This document shows, one piece after another, positions 15,868-24,765 of a stretch of DNA of 64,000 nt. The notes under the pieces are model-generated. The model ran no database searches and was not told the DNA's origin. It saw only the letters and a list, made by a program, of their open reading frames with translations. Within the stretch, counting starts at the first letter, position 1. Every line of letters begins with the position of its first letter. The stretch is from JAIVGV01 sp032229975 (lineage in GTDB: Bacteria; Acidobacteriota; Blastocatellia; Pyrinomonadales; Pyrinomonadaceae). The stretch spans positions 113,737 through 177,736 of the forward strand of contig JAVXVG010000024.1 of assembly GCA_032229975.1 (NCBI GenBank), given 5' to 3'. The position numbers were made by a program, and so were the translations under genes.

Positions 15868-17907
15868 TTAGACGCTCGCCGCCTCTTTCTTGGTACGAGT
15901 GAGGCCCTTGATCTGAACGGGCATGTTCTTCTCCACGTCCGCGCCGAGTTTCTTCTTCAGCACCATCTCCTGATAGAGCTTCCGCATCATCGCCGCTTCC
16001 TCTGCGGCGGTCTTGGGGCCCGCCATCTCCGGGCGATTCGGGCGTTGAATGTCCGTCTCGTTCAGCTTGAGACTGACCGGCGAAGCGTAGTCGAGACTAA
16101 CCTCTTTGCCGCGCGCGAAAATCTCGTGACGCCCGTTCTCCTGATACCACTTGGCGACGGTCGCGTTCTGGTGCATCTGCTCGATGATGTTGCGCCAGCC
16201 GATGCCCGTGTTATAGGCGCAGAACGAAATCTCGCCCTCCTGCGTGCCGTAAGGAATGATGCACATCTCGGTGCGGCGGAAATCGTAGTTGAACAAATCT
16301 TGAAACCACATTCCGGCGATGAAGAGGAAGTTCCAACGATCCGAGCGACGCGCTTCGATGTCTTCCTTCTTGCGTTCGCCGTCCACGCGGCCGTACTGCT
16401 TGCCCGTCAAGCCGAACGACTTGTCGAACTTCTTGAACAACTCGTAGAGCGAGAACTGCGAAGGAGCCTTGTACGGCTGGTAGTGCTTCAAGAGGGCCAG
16501 ACCCATCATCATGTTCGACATCCACTTGCCACGACCCGCGTCCGTGATGCCGCGCATGTCGCCGACGAGTCCGGGGATGTTCAAGAACTCCGGGACGGGG
16601 GCCATCTCCTTCGTCTCCTTGTCGATCATCACGGCTGTGCCCACACCGCAGTTCGGGTGGCAACCGCACGAAACCTGACCCCACTCGGCGTCCGGCCCAT
16701 GCGCGAGGTCTGCAAAGTCCGCGAACGCGCCCATCAGAGAGAGCGGAAACCAATCGCGCGTCGGCTCTGTGATGCCGACCTGATTTTTAACGTCGTGCGC
16801 GAGGTGCGACAGGGTGTAGCGTTGCGCCATGCGACGCTCATCCGTGATCTCTTCATCGCGACCCGTGAAGGAGACGGGCTGGAAGGAGAGGAACGCGATC
16901 TTCTTCGGATTGTCGAGCGCGAAGCGGATGACCGAGCCGACCTGATCGTTGTTGATGTTGTTGACGAGCGTGATGACCAAAACGATCTCGACGCCCGCTT
17001 CGTGCAGGTTATCAATCGCGCGCAGCTTCACGTCGAAGAGGTTGCCGACCTGTCGATGCGAGTTGGCATCGTTGCCGATGCCGTCGAACTGAAGGTAAGC
17101 GTAACGCAAGCCTGCCTCGGCAGCTTCGCGACAGAACTCTTTCGACTTCGCGAACTCGATGCCGTTCGTCGCCGCCTGCACGGAGTTGTATCCGACCTTG
17201 CGCGAGTAGCGAACCGAGTCGAGGAAGTAGGGCGAGATCGTCGGCTCGCCGCCGGAGAACTGTACGGACATCTGGCGGCGCGGCTTGATCGAGATCGCCT
17301 TGTCGAGAATATCCTTGATCTCGTCGAACGATAGCTCGTGGACGAAGCCGACCTGATTGGCGTCCATGAAGCACGGGTCGCACATCATGTTGCAGCGATT
17401 CGTCAGGTCAATCGTCAGAACTGATCCGCGACCGAACTTGATCGACGAAGAACCGTGATCGTGCAGGCCCTTGTCGTTGTGCGCTTGAATGTCTCGACCG
17501 GGGAACATCTTCTCGATATGCGCGAGGAACTTCGAGTCCATCGCCATGATGTCCTCGAAGTGGCCGTGCGTGGGACAATCCTTGATCATCCAAATCTCGC
17601 CGTCGCGCTCGATGATGGTCGCCTTGATCTCGCCCACCTTCTCGTTGATCAAAATGGCAGGATCGATCACGTCGGCGCTCAAAATTTTCGTGCGCGCCTC
17701 TATGACGCACTTCGGGCAGAGCGAATCGGTCGTGCGCGGGAAGCCGAGCGGCGGCTTCGTCTTCTGCCACGACTTGAGCAGCGGCTTGTCAGACCACTTC
17801 GGCGTAAAAGTCTCGCTCGGTCTGTACTTGTTGAAAAACTGGATGCTATTGAACAGACCGGCGGCGGCGACGGTCAGCCCCTTCTCGACGTGTTTGATCG
17901 GTTTCAT
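15868..17907 (-). CDS. Radical SAM protein of the Tes/MJ0619-like family
   Basis: This 679-residue enzyme has a Cys/His-rich N-terminal zinc- or rubredoxin-like part (CPKC at 64-67, CPTHGHF at 111-117). The radical SAM core has CNMMCDPC (Cys172, 176, 179), SGGEP at 218-222 and YLQFDG near 271. Extra cysteines lie at CGCHPNC (414-420) and near the end (Cys549 in MCIIPYG, Cys563 in SFCAYN). This arrangement matches COG1964 proteins such as archaeal MJ0619/Tes, which join lipid tails to make tetraethers. Many acidobacteria make membrane-spanning iso-diabolic acid, so a lipid-coupling role is plausible but inferred. It is a single-gene unit with an N-terminus longer than archaeal members. Confidence 0.75.
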   Translation of the reverse strand: MKPIKHVEKGLTVAAAGLFNSIQFFNKYRPSETFTPKWSDKPLLKSWQKTKPPLGFPRTTDSLCPKCVIEARTKILSADVIDPAILINEKVGEIKATIIERDGEIWMIKDCPTHGHFEDIMAMDSKFLAHIEKMFPGRDIQAHNDKGLHDHGSSSIKFGRGSVLTIDLTNRCNMMCDPCFMDANQVGFVHELSFDEIKDILDKAISIKPRRQMSVQFSGGEPTISPYFLDSVRYSRKVGYNSVQAATNGIEFAKSKEFCREAAEAGLRYAYLQFDGIGNDANSHRQVGNLFDVKLRAIDNLHEAGVEIVLVITLVNNINNDQVGSVIRFALDNPKKIAFLSFQPVSFTGRDEEITDERRMAQRYTLSHLAHDVKNQVGITEPTRDWFPLSLMGAFADFADLAHGPDAEWGQVSCGCHPNCGVGTAVMIDKETKEMAPVPEFLNIPGLVGDMRGITDAGRGKWMSNMMMGLALLKHYQPYKAPSQFSLYELFKKFDKSFGLTGKQYGRVDGERKKEDIEARRSDRWNFLFIAGMWFQDLFNYDFRRTEMCIIPYGTQEGEISFCAYNTGIGWRNIIEQMHQNATVAKWYQENGRHEIFARGKEVSLDYASPVSLKLNETDIQRPNRPEMAGPKTAAEEAAMMRKLYQEMVLKKKLGADVEKNMPVQIKGLTRTKKEAASV

Positions 17908-18501
17908 CTTTCCTTCTTCTCTTCTCGATAGGTCTCGCCAGAGCTATGCACACAGACAGACGTTGTTACCGGGCAACTCTCGAACAAATTCGCACCACGA
18001 TTTTCAGCCAACATCTTCCTGTGGATTTGCCCGTCAGAATAGACAGTCAACTCAGATGAGCAATGAGCGTGCCATCTTCACCGTCAAAACTTAAATGGGA
18101 AAATAACTAGACTTAACCGGCTATTTGATAATGACTACGACTAGAACGAAATCACTGAGACGTGTCGCCAAGCCCCATTAAGTTCGATTTGGCAAGGCGT
18201 GTGCCCCTATGACCCCAATCCGAGCCTTTACTCTATCACATCACTCTCTTATGACACAGCAGTCATCACTCCCAAAGGGGTTTGCAGAGATTCTTGCTAT
18301 GACGGAGCCAATTATCTAGCACTGCATTCTAGCCGCAAAGATTCTCTCATCTCTAGCGACTTAAGGCACGCAGACGAAGACCCGACGCCGGACGTTAGAC
18401 CAGCATCGGGTCTTTGAATACCGTCGCGATGTGTCGTGTCGTGCGAAGCGACTCGCACGATCAAGCGTCTAGTAGCACGCTGATAGTTACCTGTGCGCGC
18501 C
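17908..18501. other. Intergenic region without a recognisable gene
   Basis: About 590 bases separate the radical SAM gene from the hemerythrin-like gene. The region is less GC-rich than neighbouring genes. Short plus-strand frames lack ribosome binding sites. The only clear structure is the hairpin at 18377-18414. The upstream control region of the radical SAM gene must lie here, but I find no strong consensus promoter. Confidence 0.4.
18377..18414 (-). terminator. Hairpin downstream of the hemerythrin-like gene
   Basis: Twelve bases at 18377-18388 pair with 18403-18414 with one mismatch (AAGACCCGACGC with GCATCGGGTCTT). No clear T-run follows, so function is uncertain. Confidence 0.35.
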
Positions 18502-18960
18502 TCAAGCCGAAGCGGACTTCTGTTGCAGTTGTCGCTGCTTCTCCGCCTCCATGCGCGTGCCGAGGTCTTCGATCTGCTCTTTACTCAGAACTTCGCGCGT
18601 ACTCTTGAACATCTCGCCCTCTTCCTCTTCGACGTGATGCTCGACGTTCTCTTTGAGTACCTTCAGCTTCGCCGTCCACTGCTCGGTCTCGACCGGCATC
18701 CCTGCAAGCTCCTTGAGCAGCATCTTGATGACGTGATGCTCCTCGAAGCCTTCGAGCGTGATGTCGCGCGTCTCGGCTTCGTTCTTGATCGCGGGATAGA
18801 AGATCGTCTCTTCGATATGCGCGTGCACGTCGAGTTCCTGCTTGAGTTGTGCGAACAACTCCGTGCGCGTCTTCTCTGCGCGCTCGGTCGTCTCGTCGAG
18901 TTTCGAGAAGATGCCTGAAACCTTTTCGTGATCGTTCTTCAGCAGCGTAATTGCGTCCAT
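18502..18960 (-). CDS. Hemerythrin HHE domain protein
   Basis: This 152-residue helical protein begins MDAITLLKNDHEKV, with the first metal-ligand His in the NDHEKV motif. It then has LDVHAHIEETIFYPAI (HxxxE type, near 45-60), EEHHVIKMLL near 75-84 and VEHHVEEEEGEMF near 110-123. This is the spacing of hemerythrin/HHE cation-binding domains, a di-iron four-helix fold that senses or handles oxygen, iron or nitric oxide. The C-terminus is Gln/Lys-rich. The gene stands alone, so its specific role is unknown. Confidence 0.93.
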   Translation of the reverse strand: MDAITLLKNDHEKVSGIFSKLDETTERAEKTRTELFAQLKQELDVHAHIEETIFYPAIKNEAETRDITLEGFEEHHVIKMLLKELAGMPVETEQWTAKLKVLKENVEHHVEEEEGEMFKSTREVLSKEQIEDLGTRMEAEKQRQLQQKSASA

Positions 18961-19171
18961 GTCTGTTCCTCCGTGTGAACTGGGACGCCGCGATTCGCCC
19001 GATTACGATACGCGCAGCGACCTCTGATTCGTAGAGAGTCAAGCGCAGTGCCAGAGATTAGACCGAAGCTACCGGCGCGATTCGCAAGGCTAATCCTCGC
19101 GACTTGCGACTTAAGGAGAAGCGGAGGGTGATTGGAATTAAAACTTTCGGGATCGGTTTGTGGATTGCGAC

Positions 19172-20287
19172 TCAGCCGCGCGGCGCAAAGTAGCCGACGC
19201 GCGCAGACACGCGCATGGTCGCATCACTAACGCGAACCTCGACGCGACGGAATCTGCCGTCGTGCGCCTTGTCGAGCGGCGTGTAGTAGAGCGCGTACTG
19301 GCTGCGCAACTCTTCGGCGACCTCCGCGTAAATTTTATCGAGCCCGTCGAAACTAGCGGGCTTGTAGAGGCGTCCGCCGGTCGCTGCGGTCAACGCATCG
19401 AGGTTGTGCTCGCTCGCGTCGAGCACGCGCAACGACTCGGAGAGGTCTTCGATGCGCAGTTGGTTGAACTTTAATGCTGAGGGCGGCGCGTCGAGCAACT
19501 TGTCGAGTTCCGTGCGCTTCTCCGCGCGCTCGATCTCCGTGTTCGAGATGCAATAGACGCCCGCGCCCGCTTCGAGCAGCGCGCGCAACGCCGTCTGCGC
19601 GGACGCGGAGACGCTGCCGTTGTCGATGCCGTCCGAGAGGACGACCACAGCGTGGCGTCTTCGCGCATCCTTGAACAGCTCGCGCGCAGAGAGTCGGAGG
19701 GCGTCGTTGAAATGCGTAAACGTCCCCGTCGTGACGCGACGCAGCGCACGTCGCAGTTGCACGCGACTCGTCGTCCAGTCCTGCAACAACTCGACGCGGT
19801 CGTCGAACTTCAAGAGCGCGACGCGATCATCTTCCGCGAGTCGCGATGAGAACTCTTCGACGGCGCGTTGAAAGTCTTCGAGGCTGCTCGCCGCCGAAGA
19901 AGAAGCGTCGATCATCAGCAGCACATCAACGGGCACGCGCCGCAGACGCAGATCGCTCAGAGGCTGCTCGCGCCCCTCCTCCCACACGCGGAAATTCTCG
20001 CGCGCCAGATTCGTCGCGAGCCTCCCTTCCGCATCGCGCACAGTCACAGGCAGCAGAACTTCCGAAGTCGTGACGGTGATGACCTCATCGTCGCCGATCT
20101 CCTGCGCGCCTTGCGACGATGCGCTCGCGCTCTTCTGCTGCTGAGGGACTTGGGCCGATGCGCGCGTCGATAACAGTGCGTGCGCAAGCGCGACTGCAAT
20201 GATGAGCATGCAGACGAACAGCACTCGCGCAGCGAACGACTTCACACGTGGTCGTTCAGCGTTCGCATTGGTGAGAGTGAATGACAT
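19172..20287 (-). CDS. Secreted VWA protein of the acidobacterial VWFA-related type
   Basis: The 371-residue product has an N-terminal hydrophobic signal (about 18-46). A beta-rich segment with VTTSEVLLPVTVRDAEGRL follows, then a von Willebrand factor A domain at about 125-300. The metal-binding MIDAS motif is DASSSA near 131-136, and VVLSDGIDNG comes later. A C-terminal strand region includes YALYYTP. This layout fits the VWFA-related proteins characteristic of Acidobacteriota. It is the distal gene of the Tad run, 25 bases after its neighbour. It probably binds a protein or surface partner. Confidence 0.88.
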   Translation of the reverse strand: MSFTLTNANAERPRVKSFAARVLFVCMLIIAVALAHALLSTRASAQVPQQQKSASASSQGAQEIGDDEVITVTTSEVLLPVTVRDAEGRLATNLARENFRVWEEGREQPLSDLRLRRVPVDVLLMIDASSSAASSLEDFQRAVEEFSSRLAEDDRVALLKFDDRVELLQDWTTSRVQLRRALRRVTTGTFTHFNDALRLSARELFKDARRRHAVVVLSDGIDNGSVSASAQTALRALLEAGAGVYCISNTEIERAEKRTELDKLLDAPPSALKFNQLRIEDLSESLRVLDASEHNLDALTAATGGRLYKPASFDGLDKIYAEVAEELRSQYALYYTPLDKAHDGRFRRVEVRVSDATMRVSARVGYFAPRG

Positions 20288-20312
20288 GAAGCGCGTCGAT
20301 TGATTCGATCTT

Positions 20313-21176
20313 CTAAAGCTCCGGTCGTGGAGTCATACTAGACGCGGGCGCGTCGCCGGCCATCGCAGCGCGCATGGCATTGATGATGGGTTCGGTGACG
20401 CGACGCTTGCGCAGCTCCGCGAGTTTTGCCGCAGAGAGATCGAACTCGGCGGGCGAGTTCTCGATGCGACGAATGATCGTGCCTTCGGAGAAGCCTGCCT
20501 CGACGAGATCGATGATCGAATGATTGTTAAGCGTCGGCGTGCGTTCGAGCTTCGCCGGTGCGCCGCTCTGCTCCTGCGGTCGGATGATGTGGACGGTCGC
20601 GCTGCCGGTCGTCTGCGTTGCGCCAGATGCGCCACCGGCCATTCCGTTCGTTCGCGTCTCGCCGCTCGCGCCGCCGGATGAGCCGAAGATGTCGGTCTCG
20701 TTCGGATTGTTCCGGCCTGTCTGAGCGTTGGCGTCCGGCTTGCGCCGCGAGTTGTCGAGACCATCAAAGAAGGCGTCGTCATCCGAATCGCGTGTGAGTT
20801 GCGCGTCGGCGAGTTGAGATGCGCCGCCGCGCTCCAACATCGCGAGGATGACGCGCTCGCTCACACCGTTCTTCTTCAACTCGATCAGGCGTTCGGGCGA
20901 GAGATCGAACTTCGCCGGACGCGTGCGTATGATGGCGACGATCATCTTGTCGCTAAACTTCGCGCGTGCGAGCTTGATGATGGCGACGTTCGTCAGTGTC
21001 GCATCGCTCTCGGATTCCGACTGCCCGGCCCCGCGCGCGTCTCGCGTCTGCGCGGCGACTCCGGCGACGAAGACGAGCGTCAATAGAGTCGCGAGCGCGA
21101 ACTTCGTCGGGCCACCTGATGAACAGGGTCTTGACGCTGAATTAGCGGCGGTGAATCTTTTTCTGATGAGGCTCAT
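20313..21176 (-). CDS. Exported protein with two copies of a 50-residue helical domain
   Basis: The ATG at 21176 is preferred over an upstream TTG because GGAG lies six bases before it. The 287-residue product has a signal-like stretch (about 25-45). A first unit (VAIIKLARAKFSDKMIVAII then FDLSPERLIELKKNGVSERVILAM) lies at about 60-115. A Gly/Thr/Asn-rich linker and a second unit (HSIIDLVEAGFSEGTIIRRI then FDLSAAKLAELRKRRVTEPI) follow at about 215-275. I do not know a named function. It overlaps closely with the transglycosylase gene, suggesting an envelope role with the pilus. Confidence 0.75.
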   Translation of the reverse strand: MSLIRKRFTAANSASRPCSSGGPTKFALATLLTLVFVAGVAAQTRDARGAGQSESESDATLTNVAIIKLARAKFSDKMIVAIIRTRPAKFDLSPERLIELKKNGVSERVILAMLERGGASQLADAQLTRDSDDDAFFDGLDNSRRKPDANAQTGRNNPNETDIFGSSGGASGETRTNGMAGGASGATQTTGSATVHIIRPQEQSGAPAKLERTPTLNNHSIIDLVEAGFSEGTIIRRIENSPAEFDLSAAKLAELRKRRVTEPIINAMRAAMAGDAPASSMTPRPEL

Positions 21177-21187
21177 CGAATTCTCCG

Positions 21188-22306
21188 TCAATGGGGCTGT
21201 GGCTTTTCGGTCGAGGCGGTTTCACTTTTCGCGGCGGCAACGGGCGCGTGCGCGAGGCTGAGACTGCTGCCGTAGCGACTGCCGATCTTGCGCACGTAGT
21301 TGCGCGTCTCGCGGTAAGGCGGCACGCGGTAGCCAAACTTCACGACGCTGCCCTCACCCGCATTATAACTCGCGAGCACGAGATCGACGCGATTGTTGAA
21401 CCTGCCGAGCAACTGTTTAAGGAAGCGCGTGCCGCCCGCGATGTTCTGGGCCGGATCGTGCGAGTTGCGCACGCCGAAGCGCGCGGCTGTGCCCGGCATA
21501 AGCTGCATCAAGCCGCGCGCGCCCGTCGGGCTCACCGCGCGCGAGTTGAAGTGCGACTCCTGTTCCATGACGAGAAAGATCAAATACGGATCGACTCCGT
21601 GTCGCGCGCCGTTCTGTCGGATCAACTGATCGAGATGCGTGCTGCCCGTCGTCCAACGCCTCTCACGACGCGCAGCGACTTGCGACTGGCCCTCGCCGAC
21701 GGCTTGTGGCCTCTCTCGCTCGATGCGTTCGATGCGCTCGCGCGCGATGAAGATCGAGAGATTGCCGCGCTTGTACCAAGCTCCCTCGTCCGTCTCCGAC
21801 ACCTCGTCAACCTCGAAGCTCGCACCGTCCTTCAGATAGATCGTTACGCTCTGCTGCGCCTGCGCATCCACACGTGCGACTGATTCACCAGCGCGCGTAG
21901 TTGTGGACGATGATGCGGCTGCGATCACATCGTTCGTCTTGAAGCTCGCAGCGACGATCTTCGGGGCCTGCGAAGTTTCCGACCCTTTCACGTCATCATC
22001 TGCCTTCGCGTTGTGCGACTTCGCATCAGCGTCGTGCAACTTCGCGTGTTCGATTGCCTTCACGCGGCTGTGATCTATCAAGTACGTCACGCCGCCCTGC
22101 CTGTACCAGACGCCTTGCGGATCGTCCCACGCTTCATCCGCCTCGATGCTCGTGCCGTCTTTCAAATAGACGCGGTCGGCGACGGCGAGCGTGGCGAAGA
22201 CGAAGAGGAAGAGCGCGACGCACGAAGCCCTGCGCGCTGCATGGAATGCGCCGCGCGCGCAACTCAGTTCGAGCAGGCGCGTGTTAGATCGAGAGCGGTT
22301 CGGCAT
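21188..22306 (-). CDS. Lytic transglycosylase (Slt type) with duplicated N-terminal beta domain
   Basis: This 372-residue exported protein has a signal segment at 28-44. Two copies of a roughly 40-residue beta unit follow (46-88 and 157-197, each with the YLKDG, VDE/ADE, WY and ERI/SRV pattern), separated by a polar linker. A C-terminal Slt domain lies at 225-345 with catalytic Glu250 in MEQESHFN, then SPTGARGLMQLMPGTAARFG and ASYNAGEG. Such enzymes cleave peptidoglycan, here probably to let the Tad machine through the wall. The start at 22306 has GGAG seven bases upstream and overlaps the end of the AAA gene by 23 bases. Confidence 0.9.
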   Translation of the reverse strand: MPNRSRSNTRLLELSCARGAFHAARRASCVALFLFVFATLAVADRVYLKDGTSIEADEAWDDPQGVWYRQGGVTYLIDHSRVKAIEHAKLHDADAKSHNAKADDDVKGSETSQAPKIVAASFKTNDVIAAASSSTTTRAGESVARVDAQAQQSVTIYLKDGASFEVDEVSETDEGAWYKRGNLSIFIARERIERIERERPQAVGEGQSQVAARRERRWTTGSTHLDQLIRQNGARHGVDPYLIFLVMEQESHFNSRAVSPTGARGLMQLMPGTAARFGVRNSHDPAQNIAGGTRFLKQLLGRFNNRVDLVLASYNAGEGSVVKFGYRVPPYRETRNYVRKIGSRYGSSLSLAHAPVAAAKSETASTEKPQPH

Positions 22307-23672
22307 TGATCAACTCCGAGGTGTGGCTACGTTCAGACACGGGGGCCCGCAGCTCGCCGGTCTGCGCGCGGCGTTCGGGCTCGACCGAGAAGCCGTGCGA
22401 TGTGCCGAAGTAGTTGCGCCACGCGGCGTCAATCGTCTTCGGCGTCAACTCCAACGGCCGGCCCTCGAAGAGACAGATGTCGATGACGCGTTCGAGCAGA
22501 TCGCGCGGCTCGCACGATTTCATCTGCCGGTGCGAGATCATGTAGTTGTTCAAGACGTAGTCGAGCACCGTTTGATCGACGCGAAGCCCGCGCGTGTTCG
22601 CCGCGCGACGAAAGATTTCCGAGTAGGCGGCGGGCGTCGGCGGCTCGACCTTCGCGCGATAGCCCATGCGCCGCAAGAAGGCCTCGTCAACTAAATCCTT
22701 CTCGTCGAGATTCGTCGAGAAGACGACGAGCTGCTCGAAGGGCACTTCGATCTTCTTGCCCGTGTGCAGCGTCAAATAATCGACGCGACGCTCCAGTGGC
22801 ACGATCCAGCGATTCAACAACTCTGTGGGCGCGACGCGCTGTCGCCCGAAGTCGTCGATGACGAGCGTGCCGCCGTTGGACTTCATCTGAAACGGCGCTT
22901 CGTAAAAACGGGCCGCCTCGCTCCACGTTAAATCCGCGTTCTCAAGTGTCAACTCGCCGCCAACGATGACAAGTGGCCGCTCGACTAAAATCCAACGCCG
23001 GTCGTATTCGGCGGGCACTGCTTCCGCAGCGACGGGCCGGTGGTTGTGCGAGTCGAAGATGCGTATAACCTGTCCGTCGATCTCAATCGCGTAAGGAATC
23101 CAGATCGCGCCGGGCAGAGCCGCGTTGATGCGCTCGGCGACCGCCGTCTTGCCCGTGCCCGCAGGGCCTGAAAGGAAGAGCGAGCGACGCGAGTTCACGA
23201 CGCAGCCCATCGTCTGCATGAGCGAATCGGGCAGGACGAGATCGCGAAACGCCGCGCGCAGCGTGTCCATCGTCGCCGGGCGCGAAGGCACGGCTTGCAG
23301 ACGCATCATGTGCGCGTAGTCGGCGAGCGAGACCGGAGCAGGGCCATCATAGCCGCAGAAGAGGCGCGCGCGCGTAAGACTGTCCCAGCCTCGGTCGAGC
23401 ATCCCGTAGCGCGTCGCGCCCATCGCCGCCTGCACTTTCACTTCGATCAACTTCTCGCGATAGAGCTTCTGCAACAACTCTTCGACGAGAGCGCGCGGCA
23501 GATGTATGCGCTCGGTGACGTTCGCCGTCGTCGGCTCCGGCAATCCCGCGACGACTTTCAACGCCAGATCGCACAGGAAGCCTTCGGACACGTCCGTCTC
23601 GGCCAACTCTTCCGGCACGGGTGGCCCCATTGTCTCGACTTCCAGACGAGAGAGAATGCTTGTTTGAGTCAT
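22284..23672 (-). CDS. AAA+ ATPase (MoxR-like) in the Tad locus
   Basis: The ATG at 23672 (MTQTSIL) is favoured by AGGTG eight bases upstream. The 462-residue protein has a winged-helix-like N-terminal region (about 20-95) and a AAA+ domain. Walker A is GPAGTGKTAVAE (about 168-179), Walker B is the GGTLVIDDFGRQ block, and sensor-1 is VVFSTNLDE. The C-terminal part includes RAANTRGLRVDQTVLDYVL. It resembles predicted ATPases with chaperone function found beside Tad-type genes. It may remodel the transglycosylase or pilus complex. It overlaps the next gene by 23 bases, indicating translational coupling. Confidence 0.85.
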   Translation of the reverse strand: MTQTSILSRLEVETMGPPVPEELAETDVSEGFLCDLALKVVAGLPEPTTANVTERIHLPRALVEELLQKLYREKLIEVKVQAAMGATRYGMLDRGWDSLTRARLFCGYDGPAPVSLADYAHMMRLQAVPSRPATMDTLRAAFRDLVLPDSLMQTMGCVVNSRRSLFLSGPAGTGKTAVAERINAALPGAIWIPYAIEIDGQVIRIFDSHNHRPVAAEAVPAEYDRRWILVERPLVIVGGELTLENADLTWSEAARFYEAPFQMKSNGGTLVIDDFGRQRVAPTELLNRWIVPLERRVDYLTLHTGKKIEVPFEQLVVFSTNLDEKDLVDEAFLRRMGYRAKVEPPTPAAYSEIFRRAANTRGLRVDQTVLDYVLNNYMISHRQMKSCEPRDLLERVIDICLFEGRPLELTPKTIDAAWRNYFGTSHGFSVEPERRAQTGELRAPVSERSHTSELINAEPLSI

Positions 23673-23742
23673 CAGTCTTTCACCTGAGCCCTTCAATGTC
23701 GTGTGCGTTTATAGTGGGCACGGATCAGTTCAGCCCCTACGA

Positions 23743-24744
23743 TTATTCCCTTGCCGCGAGAGCTTGTGCGCCTTCTAGTTCCTGTCGGGCCCGCGCGGCG
23801 TTCTCTGTTTGACCGTTGTGCCCGTAGAGATCGGCGAGGCGACGCAGCGCGACTTCCGAGTTGGGTTGAATCCTGCGTGCGGCTTCGTAGTGCTCGATGG
23901 CTGCGGAGTCGCGACCCGTGCGTTCGGCGAGCGCGGCGGTGTTGAGGTGGCCCTCGTAGTCGCCGCGCGCGCGTGCGAAGTTTCGATAAGCATCGTCGAA
24001 CTTGCCGAGACGCGCCTCTGCGAGCGCGAGATTGTTGAGGATGCGCTCGTCTTCGGGCGCGTACTTTACAGCGCGCTTCAACTTCTCGACCGACGCGCGA
24101 TAGTTGCCGTTCTCGTAGAGCCAGTAGCCGACGTTGTTCAGAGCCTGCGCATCGTGCGAGCCATCGGCGGCACGCTCGAAGGATTCGCGCGCGCGATCTT
24201 TGAGGCCCTTGCGGTCGTAGGCGACGGCGAGCAGGCCATACGCCCGCGAGAGTTTCGGATCGAGCGAGGCGGCGCGCGATAGCTCCGTGATCGCTTCGTT
24301 CAACTCGCCTGCGTCGAGCAACGCGCGACCGCGTTCGAGGTGTTCGCGCGCGGTTGCGCCCTCGCCCGTTGCCGCGATCTTCGATGCGGTGGTGCGTGCA
24401 TCTTCGACGCGCATCGCGGGTGCGCTCTCAAAACGCGCGGCGTCTTTTTCGGAGAGATGCTGAATACGATTGTCGTCGCCGCCGAAGAGTTTGCCGACGG
24501 CTTTGAGCGGAGCTTTGAAGAAGCGCGCAAAGCGATTGCCCTTCTTCTTCGCGCCGTCGGTCGTCGTTTGATCATCGGATGCGCCGACGCGCGAGCCATC
24601 AGCCGCGACGACGTTCGCCGCGTCGTCGCCGTCAGGGTTCGTCGTCGTCGCGCTCCAAAACGCTGTGACGATAAAGACGACGGCGAAGGCGATGAGAAAA
24701 GCGTTGACGGTGCGATTGCGCATGAGCGTGTTCTGTTTGTGCAT
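23743..24744 (-). CDS. TPR protein of the Tad locus (TadD-like)
   Basis: This 333-residue protein has an N-terminal membrane segment (about 12-30), a polar linker of roughly 100 residues and a C-terminal superhelix. The superhelix has at least five tetratricopeptide repeats at about 130-325 (LERGRALLDAGELNEAITEL, AYGLLAVAYDRKG, ALNNVGYWLYENGNY and so on). TadD proteins of Tad systems are TPR lipoproteins or anchored proteins needed for secretin assembly. This one is anchored by a helix and has no lipobox. It lies directly after tadC. Confidence 0.85.
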   Translation of the reverse strand: MHKQNTLMRNRTVNAFLIAFAVVFIVTAFWSATTTNPDGDDAANVVAADGSRVGASDDQTTTDGAKKKGNRFARFFKAPLKAVGKLFGGDDNRIQHLSEKDAARFESAPAMRVEDARTTASKIAATGEGATAREHLERGRALLDAGELNEAITELSRAASLDPKLSRAYGLLAVAYDRKGLKDRARESFERAADGSHDAQALNNVGYWLYENGNYRASVEKLKRAVKYAPEDERILNNLALAEARLGKFDDAYRNFARARGDYEGHLNTAALAERTGRDSAAIEHYEAARRIQPNSEVALRRLADLYGHNGQTENAARARQELEGAQALAARE

Positions 24745-24765
24745 AGCGAAATCTTTAGACCTCCC

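Noticed and set aside
16045..17334. A 429-codon plus-strand frame opposite the radical SAM gene
   Set aside because: It is a shadow of the real gene with no ribosome binding site or known motif.
18188..18205. TGGCAAG-N4-GTGCC resembling a sigma-54 promoter on the plus strand
   Set aside because: No gene follows on that strand, and the -12 element deviates from TTGC.
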